Positions 7,650 through 17,200 of a DNA stretch of 17,402 nt are shown here, piece by piece. The notes beneath the pieces were generated by a model that did no database searches, had not been told where the DNA came from, and saw only the letters and a list, made by a program, of their open reading frames with translations. The DNA is from Spirogloea muscicola (Eukaryota > Streptophyta > Zygnematophyceae > Spirogloeales > Spirogloeaceae), in contig WELB01000268.1 in the NCBI GenBank assembly GCA_009602725.1, forward strand, positions 76,432 through 93,833, in the 5' to 3' direction. Made by a program: the position numbers and the translations under genes. Within the stretch, counting starts at the first letter, position 1; every line of letters starts with the position of its first letter.

Positions 7650-10622
7650 ATGCTCGCGGCGCGCCTCCCGTGCGGCGGGGCCGCCGCCGACGCCGCCGCC
7701 GCCNTCGGCGGCGGCGGCGGGGACAAGTGCGAGACACGCTCCTCCGTCGCGGCGGCGGCGTGCGGCGCCGCCGAGGGCCCGGCGCGGCGACGGCGGCGTG
7801 TCTTTCGGCGACCGGCTTCTGGACTACATCGAAGGTGAGGCCCTCGCGGGGCTCGGGGACCGCTGTGGTCTCTGCCACTGCCACCAGCGCCGCTGCCGCC
7901 ACCGGCGCCGTTGCCGGGCCGCCGGAGAGAGGTCTTGGTGCCTCATGGCGCCGCAGTGGCCGTCTCACAGGCGGCCCGAAGCTGCGCAAATGGTACGGCG
8001 CGCCCGATCGACTGCTCCGCGACGGTGGCGAGCCAAATGGAGGCAGTGACGCCGACGAGGGGGAAGACCTCGACCTCTCAGAAGGTCGCAGCCTTGAGCC
8101 TCCATTGATGGTCCTGATTTCCATCAGTCGCCGCCACTGCGGGCGATATTACCAATTCGAAGCCGGACCCCAGGTCTGGAAGGTGTCTGGTTTTATAGCC
8201 TAAGCTACAGTTAGAGTCCTGCTGTGCTCTTCAATGACGACACTAAAGGCTCGGCCCTACCTCTTATCGAGTATATCGTCGCGCCGGCGGTCCTGGCCCT
8301 GCTACTGGCCCTGCAGGCGGTGACGAAAAGACTGCGGTGCTGGTCTGTGACGCCGACAGCGAGACCGGGCAGGTGTGACCACCCTGGCCCCACGCGCACT
8401 CTGGTCAGCCCGTTGCTCTATGCCTCCATACCAATTTTGACAGCCCAGCAATGTTGACGTTTTTTTTAGAGGATTGGCCGTGCAGCTGGATGTCTAGGCA
8501 CAGCTTGCTATACTTTCGGTTAGGCATTATGCATATTGACGGGCTAAGGTTTTGGCCATCAGCTTTCTAAGCTCGATTCTGGATAAAATGATGCTTTGGG
8601 TTTGCCAGCAATACAATCTTGCAGCCTTGTCCTGGTGGGTATCCAGCGCTTGCCCGTTTTTCTTTGCTCACTATTGCTGCTCATTTCTGGTGCGGTGGCT
8701 GCCAGCTGGTCGTGCTGGCGCTTATTCTGCAGAGGGAGCGCATCCGGGCGCTGGTGAAGAGCGCCAAGGCTGCTGAAAGCGCATTTGGGCCGTACGTTGA
8801 GGTGCACACGACGTGCTACTTTTGTGCTGCCTTGCACCAAGTGCATTATTGCAGCTCACTAGGGAGACCATATTCGCCCATTGTCAGTACGGCCTGTGAC
8901 TGAAGCTTGATACTTATACCCACGCCCACACGCTTTCACAATGCACGTGACTCGCTGGTCTTCATATCGGAACCTTTGAAGCTTTAGCGCTACCCGTGAT
9001 CAGCTCTTCGGAGCATGGTGCTTCATGAGCTGACATTACTCCTGCTTGAAGCCAGGCTGTTGAGGGCACAGTCGACGATCTTGCGAGCGTGGACAAGGGA
9101 CTGCGAGGCACCAGAGCCATCATCTGTCCTGCCAAGGTACCAAGATTTGACAATGCCCAGGCGAGACAATTGTAGACCCTGACCTAATGCCACACCGCAG
9201 ACCTGCCAGAAACGTTTACGCAAGTGCTGCTGACACTTGAAAGCCTAGAGCTAGTGACAAAGGGCCTTCAGGAGCAGACTTGTGCCTCTGTTGGAAATCT
9301 TAGTCTGCATGGAGTGTCGTCTAACCTTGTGCCTTGTCACTTGCATCTTGTTAGCATCCTTTTTCGTCTGGTAAGAGTTGGGCATGAAGTTGCAGCAGAC
9401 AGGACCAGGCCGATGAGCGCATGCTGATAGCCTGGTGCTGACATGTCCCATGGACATTCACTCGGCTGTGCTATCACTAGCTCGGCGTTGTCGCATCAAG
9501 AGCCAAGGCCCGGGGCGTGCAGCACCTCGTTTACCTATCACAGGCAAAGACTTGACTATCCTCTACACCCTTTACTACTTACATTTTTAAAGCTGACTTC
9601 CATTTACCCCAGCCCCAGTATACAACTTGCAGATAGAATAGTGACAGAGTATCTGCCACCTTGCGGACTAATCAGCTATGCTGTGACGATTGCACTACTA
9701 TCATCTGCCAACGAATCCTGCAACAGTGTCCAGTCAATTTTGCATCGAGGCTTCATCTACATTTGACACCTCTCTGATGGGCAAGTGATTATCTGCAGGT
9801 TGGCGTGTCTCGCAAGGCAGGCAGGGGCCTTTTTGACGGCTTATCATTGAGGCAGCATGAGGCTGATGAGGAAGCGGTCCTCAAAGCTGACCTGCCTGTT
9901 ACAATCATCCGGGCAGGCCGGTTGCTGGACGAGCCAGGCGGGCAACGTGGCCTCAGGCTTGGCCAGGTCTGCCTAGACTAAATCTTTGGATGGACACTGA
10001 CTTTGCTCCTCCTTGCCTCGTCCTGCTGCTTGCAACCCTTGCCTGATGTTAGCCCATGCTACTTGCCGCTTCATGCATTCCATGCCACCTTAAGCGCACA
10101 TCGGCTTAGTCAATCAGACTGGTAAAGTGTGTTCATTACACCTTGCTCAGTGAAACTTCAACTCAAGGAGCCTTTGTCATAGGGAGATGAGCTGAGGGGA
10201 TCCATTAGCCGGGAGGATGCCGCCAACCTGTGTGTCAAGGCACTGGACTTCACCCCGCAGCAATCTCTTATTTTTGAGGTACCTCCCTCAGATTCAAAGT
10301 AACCTCAGCACTTCATGTCCCTTGTATTGGAGGCTGTTATGGCTCATCTTGTGCTGGCTCTGACGCAGCCATTGCCGCATACTGGAAGAGCTGTTCTCTT
10401 TTGTGATTCAAGTCCACAATGAAGCACAGCTAATGTAAACAAGTCTTTGCAATTTAGGGTACCACTTTCACAAAATGCCTTTGCAGCTTACCTGCAGGGT
10501 TGCCTCAGCAATTGTGTCTGTCCATGCAGGCTGTCAACAGCGACGAGGGAAGTGATGACTGGCCTGAGTTGTTTGGTGCACTGAAGGAGTCAACAGTATC
10601 GTCAACCAGCCCCACATGTTAA
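7650..10622 (+). CDS. NmrA-like atypical short-chain dehydrogenase/reductase, probably plastid (9 exons)
   Basis: Exons: 7650-7834, 7971-8084, 8317-8372, 8706-8801, 9056-9136, 9481-9543, 9799-9966, 10183-10278, 10530-10622; about 316 aa. The first 50 residues are Ala/Arg/Pro-rich with almost no acids, like a plastid transit peptide. Next come FGDRLLDYIEGGPKLRKWYG (52-71), an acidic linker, and the Rossmann fold: TAVLVCDADSETGQ (105-118), RIRALVKSAKAAESAFG (130-146), LRGTRAIICPAK (166-177), GVQHLVYLSQ (189-198), ADEEAVLKADLPVTIIRAGR (220-239), GSISREDAANLCVKALD. The order matches plant and algal NAD(P)-binding Rossmann proteins of the atypical SDR type. The glycine motif is degenerate and there is no YxxxK active site, so a catalytic role is uncertain. 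An N at 7704 breaks the frame between the ATG and the rest of exon 1; omitting that single base restores it. Intron 6 uses a GC donor. Confidence 0.88.
7692..7718. other. ambiguous base (N at 7704) in the loop of a GCC/GGC hairpin
   Basis: Four GCC triplets (7692-7703) face four GGC triplets (7707-7718) around a 3-base loop that contains the N. Such a perfect GC hairpin readily causes sequencing or assembly errors. The N is also the exact point where the frame from ATG 7650 must shift by one base to reach the reductase frame, so the gene is probably intact and the consensus wrong. Confidence 0.8.
9544..9545 (+). other. GC splice donor of a GC-AG intron, reductase intron 6
   Basis: Exon 6 ends GVQHLVYLSQ with the junction CAG|GCAAAG, close to the AG|GCAAGT consensus of GC-AG introns. 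Joining to the acceptor at 9798 keeps phase 0 and gives the expected LSQ-VGVSRKAGRG continuation. No GT donor nearby gives this join. Confidence 0.75.
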
Positions 10623-11257
10623 TGTATCTGTACACGAGATTGTTCCTTCTGCAGAGCATAGTTGACTGGTCAGACAAGTGCAGAAGCTGAACATAGTCAG
10701 CTTCTGCAATTTGACGTGTATGTTGGACTAAGAAGAAGCTCTACTAAAAGTGGGCGATGGCTGTTGAAAGGCCAGGCCCAAAAGGAAGGGGTACATAAGC
10801 ATCAGTAAAGACGATGTGAGAAGTTCTCATGAAGAGCCAATTCTTTGCTTGTCTAACACAATTGACGCAAAGCACGCCCGCTTGGCTTGCTGACATTTGG
10901 CATCATCTGGCAGAAGAATGTCGTGGTGCGCTCTTGGTTTGAGCTTGAGCATGGACGGGAATAATTTGAGCTTAATGACAAGTCATTGCTGAAATTTTGC
11001 ATGGCATCAGCTGAAGCTTTGGCAATGCTACACAAGCTTTTCCATTTGCCAGTGCTCATCCATGTGACGGTAGACGATATTGTGATTGCTTATTCATTTA
11101 CTATTCAGGAGTATGCGAACCGCTCCAGGAAAACTGAATGCAAGTGGCAATCTGAGACACTATTTTGTACTTAAGATACATATGCAATGACACGAACATG
11201 CCTTGATTTCTGAGCACACTGGTCCAAGGGAAACCGTACAGGTAATTGACATTAAAA
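10623..11257. other. convergent intergenic region between the reductase and NOP14 genes
   Basis: About 635 bases between the two stop codons. It contains a strong hairpin at 10679-10708, described separately. Short frames on both strands here (for example plus 10986-11174) have no recognisable domain and unremarkable codon use, so I treat the rest as 3' untranslated and spacer sequence. I saw no TGTAA close to either stop. Confidence 0.6.
10679..10708 (+). repeat. perfect inverted repeat, 12-bp stem and 6-base loop
   Basis: TGCAGAAGCTGA, loop ACATAG, then TCAGCTTCTGCA. The stem is perfect over 12 pairs and starts 57 bases after the reductase stop codon, so it should lie in that gene's 3' untranslated region. 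It has no T-run, so it is not a bacterial-type terminator. A role in mRNA stability, 3'-end formation or protein binding is possible but is inference. Confidence 0.85.
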
Positions 11258-14200
11258 CTATCGCTTGCCCCGGCGCCTCTTCCGGCCGCCATTACCGAGC
11301 TGGCCAGAGCGGTACTGAGCCTCCTGCTCCTGCAGAAATGCAATAGCACGGCGGTACTTCTCTGACCGCTCGTCCTCGGCCGCGCGCTTCTCCTGGTCCT
11401 TCTCGGCAGCGAGAAAGTAGTTGTCCTTGCGCAGCTCACGCGCCGCACCGCGAGCCTCCTTCTTCAGCTGCCGCTGGAGCTTCTTACGGTCCGACCGCTC
11501 TTTGTCGGGATCGTAGTCTCTCCCAAGCACAAAGCTGGTATATTACAAGCAACTTTATGAGGACTACACCAAGTTTCTCCATTCAAGTACTCCTCACTGT
11601 AACTGTGGCTAAAGGCCTACTTAAGCATCAACCAGCTTACTGAGACACACTCCTGGATGCGTCCTTCAAGCCCGCCATCTGTATAGCAGCTTAAACTTCT
11701 TGACAATGCATTAGACCACCATGAAGCCCTATGCATGGAAGCCAGAATGCCGTTACTCAGTAAGTACACAGCAATCAGGTAGCGGCTTACCCCTCCTCGA
11801 AGCGGGGGTTGAATTGCTTGATTGGAACAGCTCGCTTTGTCCTGATCCTCAGCGGCTGCCTCAGGCACTCCTGTTGCTCACTGTTGGACCTGATAAGACG
11901 AGTCACCTCGTCCAGCAGATGATGCAAAGTTGGCCCCGGAGCCTGAGCGGATGGCCTGTGCTGGCTCTCGCAGCTGACCTTGAGCAAGGCCTCCAGAATT
12001 GGAACAAAGGGTCCAACGATCTCGCAGTATGAAGCGAGGGTGACCAGCCTCGATGCAAAGCTCCGTAGCGTGACGAGGAGGGCTTGGAGGGCTCCAAGCC
12101 TGAAAGAACGCAAGAGGCCGACAGATGTTTAGGTGCAATGACTGCCTAGCATGTGCATGTGTGACACAACCTGAAACATGTCGAAGAGGGTCTGCAAAAG
12201 ACATGCCTTTGTGTCAGTCTCCATGTAATTACCCTTGCATGTTTGCTTTGCCTGCTCGCATTGCTCATGCCAATGTTGCCATGGCAATACTCCACCCTTT
12301 CATGACTAGTTTTAAACAACCTCAACAACAACAAAGACATGATAATGTTACTGACTTTCTGTCTATATAGACAATTCAAGTTGTGCTGTGAGTGTACCTG
12401 AATGTGCTGGATGTAAAGAATGGATCGTCGGGCTCTGCAGCGATGCAGCGGTGGAAGCTGAGAGGCGTGCTGGTTGCAGCTGCGAGCTCGTCAGGGAGCA
12501 TCCTCAGCCATGGGCCGCCAGCAACCTGGGCTCGCAGGTGCTGCACTCCTCCCTGAGCAGTGCATGACATGCACATACTAAGTTGCAGTAAGGGTTTGTT
12601 AGTAGCAATGCGTTAACACATGCATCTATAATGTGTCCACTACTGTCACACGAATTGCCTTGCCATCTTCACACTACTTCTTGCACAATGTGAAGCCGGC
12701 TATGATCAGACACGAAGTATCACACTATGATAAAAAAGACTTGGAAGACTTGTACCAGCTCTAGCTCAGCTGCCCGCTCTGCAGGGAGAGCGGTAATTAG
12801 CAGTGCGTGAAGAAAGGAGATAGCTTCTGGAAAGTACCGCCTGCTTTGCGCAGTCATCTGCAAAAGTACCATTTGACATGGACATTTATCACTGCAGATT
12901 GATTGGCACACTGTTGACATACTACAGATGTCAGTCCTTTCAAGGAGCCTCTCGCTTGCCAAAGCGCGTTCAGAAAGACATGAGCAGACGGTCATCTGAG
13001 GTAGAGAACCCGATCAATGTAGAAGAGCTAATGCAACATCCTCGGAGGTCAACACTTCTGCATTTACATACTTCCTGCTACAAGAAAGGCTACAAGAAAG
13101 GCAATGCATGTAGTCAAATGGACTTACACTTGCAACAAGAGCAGTAAAGAACAGGCCGACTGCAGAATCCTTGGCGGACGTCACAGGGCAGCAGGCGAGG
13201 TACTGGCCAACCAGTAGGGCCGCGAGCGTCATCACGGGGTGCGAGAAGTCGGAGGGCGGGAAGACGAGCGTCCAGAGGCGTAGCAGCAGCAGCACGCGTG
13301 GCGGCGGCCACGTAGTCGACCCATCTGTTGTAGCAGCAGCCAAGTAGCCATGTTGTACCCATGAGCAATCAAGATCTTAAGAAGAATGTAATGTGAGAGT
13401 TGCCCCATTTGACAAACACAGAGATACAACCAATTAAGCCACAAAATTTTGCCAATGGTGCTAGGATCGAGCAGGCCAAAACGTGACCAAATGACACTGT
13501 AAGAGTATGTCCTTGTCAGTAAGAGAGTCTACCTCATCAAGCACGTGAGTACGACAATGCTGAGTGTGAGATGTGAGGCAGGACAAATGAATACCGTTGG
13601 CTCGAAGCTTGGCAGACAGCTGCTGCTGCATGCGAAGAATGCGCTGGCGGGCGCAGAGGGCAGCCATGGCGGGCATGTCTGAGCTCATGCCGATGAGCGC
13701 CGCTGCGAGGATGTCCAGGTGCTCGACCGGCAGCGGCACCTCGCCGGCGGACGACGAGAAGTACTGAAGGAGAATGTTGTAGAATGCCTGCAGGCAGGAC
13801 GGCCACAAATGAAACTGATTACTTTTTCCTGGTGATGGATATCGTCAATCTGCATGGTTCTTCAGTCGCCATTGTACTAGACTGCATCAGGCTTTGCTCG
13901 TAACATCTCTTGCAACTGGGGTGTTCGAATGTCCATAGAAGTAGCTCACATTGCGTTAACAAGTCAATGCAGCCACACTCAGCCACGCCTATGTCTATCA
14001 CCCTCCAGTTGCAGGTTAAATAGTCTAATCAGCCATTGAACCATCTCCTGGACATAGACCAGGTACTTTTGCACGACAAACCCGTGAAGCCAGTCCAAGC
14101 TGATGACCACTGGCTGTGTGATGACCCACTCCCAGCTATGTGATGACCACTGCAGGGCGGGTGAAAGTATTAGCAATCTACACCTAGAATAAGGGGCATG

Positions 14201-17200
14201 TCTCAGGACCAACCTGCATCTTGAGGCGATTGCCAGCCGCCAGGGAGATGGCATTGCACGCCCGTATCCGCTGGACAGCCACCGCGAGCTCCGCTGCAGG
14301 CCGGCCAGCCACGAGCGTCTGCAGCGCCTCCAGCGTCATCGGCACGTCGATGACGTACGGCAGCGGCGCGATGGGTTGTGCTCCACCGCTGATGCTGGCG
14401 CCGGCATGGCTGTCCCGCCGCTCCTTCTCCTCCCGGCCGACGCTCAGTGCAGCCGGCGACACAGCTGCACCTCCCTCCTCTGCTCCCCCCTCTACCCCCT
14501 CGTCGCTATCCTGCTCCCAATCTGGGCCAGCCAAGCTGTGGCCTGCGGCGCTGCCATTCGTCTTCCTGCTCCTGCCCTCTTCGTGCTCGCTCTCGTCCTT
14601 GCTCTCGTCCTCCTCAGCCGCGGGGCTGCCACCCTCCTTGTCCTCGCCAGCGTCCTCCTCGCTGCTACGGTTGCTCCCTTCTTCCTCCTCGTCGGTATCG
14701 TTGCTGTCGTTGTCGTGGTCATCGCTGCCGTCCTCGTCGGCGCCGCCTCGCCCGGCGAGGACGTCCGTTGCCCACCCGGTGGCCCCATTGTCCTCGCTCT
14801 TGCCGCCCTCGAGCTCAAAATTCTCACCGAGGTCATCGCCGGAGGCAAACCTCTGCTGCCGACTCGTGCTGGCAGTACCTGCATCCGCCTCGTCCTCGTC
14901 CTCCTCGCCCGAGGAGCTCGCGTGGTCAGCCATCCTCTCCTGCTGTCGCTTCTGCAAAGGAGCGCAGCAGCAGGTGCTGTGATTGAAGTGCTACACTTGA
15001 TTTCTGGTGCATGTTTTGAGTAATGGAGGGCCTGAGTGCTAAGTACAATGGCAAATTCCGCCACTCTAAATTCCGCCGCTCTAGAAGTCAGAGGCAATGC
15101 AGCGAAGGCCAAGTGCCAAACCTGGACCTCTAAGTTGCGGATTGAACCTTTGCAATATACTGTAATTTAGGCTTTAGGGTTTAGGTTTAGGATTTGGGGT
15201 GTAGAATTCAGGGATCAGGGTTAAGGCTTTCCAGCTTGCATGGGCAATGTGAGAAGAAAGCGCCACTAGCCATGCCAGATTGCATGGTATATGCGGCTGA
15301 CCAGCGCCATAGTACCACGTCACTAAGCTCTTGCTGCTCCACTGATTGAATGTGTGAATGTGCTTGCTGCCAAACAGGAATCCATTGCAGGTTATAATGG
15401 TGGCCACCGGCGGCGCACCTCGAGCTCAAGCAGCTTCTCGCGCTCCGCTCGCGCTACCTCCTCCGGCGTGCGTAGCCGCTCCCCGGCTCGGGCCCGCATC
15501 TCGAGGCCCATCTCGCGCGCAAGCCGGTCATAATTGTCCTGCTGCTGCTCCGCCTGTCCATCGTCGACACCCGCTGCCGCTGCCGTCGCCATTGCCGGCG
15601 CGCCTTTGCGAGGCCTCACAAGGCCAGCGAGGGCGCCGGAGCCCGCGAGCGCGCGGAACTCGTCATCCAACGCACGCACCGAGCCCTCGTCGGCCTCCTT
15701 CTCGCGGGCCCGCAGCGCGCGGTGCAGCTTGCTCTTGGCGATGACCTCCTCCATCACCTCCCGCCGTGTCTTGGGGCGCTGCAGCAGCGCCAAAGGCGCA
15801 TGAGCAACAGCAAGTACATACAGCAGTCCTGATTTCAATAATGGCTGCTAACAAAATATCTTCAGGACTAAATTCCTGTTAGTAAGATAATAATAGCACT
15901 ACGAAGCACGGCATGGCTGTCATCATTACAGTCTGACAACATCACACGGTGAACAGGGATTGGCGGAGAGTCACCTGCGAGCTTTCCATTCGTTCATCGC
16001 CACCATCGGCGCTAGCCACTGGCCCGCTCTTGGCAATCCCGCCGCCGAGATTGAGCTCCCGCGTCGCGAGCACATCGACTGGGCACCCAGACAGCAGACG
16101 GGAGCTCAGCTTCTCAGGTCAAGGTGGTGTATCCGGCACCATTCTGAGCAACAAGAGCGGAAGCTGTGGACATGGCCGCTAACAGGTGACGAGCTCGAGC
16201 ACCCACGATCGGCGGCATCGTCGTCGTCGTCGTCGCTGTTGCTTGGGACGTCCTCCCGGAAGTCGTCCAGGTGGGACAGCGCGGCGCCGCCGTGCGTGAG
16301 CACGTCCTCCCTCCCTCTGCCACCGCCGTCGCCATCGTCGTCGTCGTCTCCCAGCGCGAACTTGCTCCGGCGGCTGAGCTGCGCCTGTGCCACGCCACAA
16401 TCGCCGCCACCCACAACAACATACAATTGCTTAATGGGCCACGCTAATGGACCCAACTCAAGCCTAAGTTGTGACTACGACCTGACTTGAAATTCTCATA
16501 GATCACTTGGGAAGACTCCCCGCGATCGATCGCAACAACATACTGATCATGCATTACTATGCTCATGAACTTAAGTCAAGTCAAATCCGTCGGTAAGTCA
16601 AGGCTACAGCCTGGCTTACGCACTTCATAAACTTATTGGAGAGACTACAACACATGACTACTTGCGTGTGAGCTGTGGAGAAAGTGAAGTGTGTACTGAG
16701 CGATGGAGGGCCTGAGCGGCCAAGTACAATGGCAAGCACATTTACAGATGAACGTCGCCTGCTGCTAAGCTGACCAGCTCATCAACCACAAGAGTTAGCT
16801 AATAGAGGTCGCTAAGTGATGCCCGAACACCGGACGGCCATTGGAAAAACACCATTTAAGGTCCCCTACACCCTAAACTCTTGAACCCTACACCCTAACC
16901 TTAACCGTAACCCAACCCTAACCCCTAACCCTAAACCCCCAGCTTTCCGGAGGGGCGACGCTGTGGGGGGGCGGCGGCAGCGGACCTGGCGCTCGCGCTG
17001 GAAGCGGAGGACGGCCTTGTCCTCCTCGCCCAGCGACGCGTCGCCCTCGCCGAAGCGCCTGTCGACGAAGGCGTTGCCGGTGCCGCGCTGCCGGAACTCC
17101 GGCCGCAGCGTCGCCTTCCTCTGCACCCGGGCCCTCTCAGCGCTGTCTCAGAGGAAGCGCCGGCAGCTACGGCGGACGGCTGCGCCGGCGCTCGGCGTCG

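Noticed and set aside
9137-9200. An exon starting at about 9201 reading LPETFTQVLLTLESLEL as the continuation of the reductase
   Set aside because: It would need a 64-base intron and a phase mismatch after CPAK. The exon at 9481 (LGVVASRAKARGVQHLVYLS) fits phase and family exactly.
9443-9766. Plus-strand open frame of 107 residues in the reductase region
   Set aside because: It is in a different frame from the exon at 9481-9543 and has no recognisable motif. The middle is intron sequence.
10679-10708. The hairpin as a rho-independent terminator
   Set aside because: There is no T-run after the stem and the gene is an intron-containing nuclear gene, so a bacterial terminator model does not apply.
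10853-11174. Small open frames on both strands in the convergent spacer
   Set aside because: Just over 60 codons, no domain, no splice context, and located where two 3' untranslated regions are expected.
14221-15023. Plus-strand open frames of 179-253 residues opposite the acidic NOP14 exon
   Set aside because: They are antisense shadows of GAC/GAG/TCC codon runs (poly-Ser/Leu/Val). The minus frame carries the NOP14 motifs and correct splice sites.
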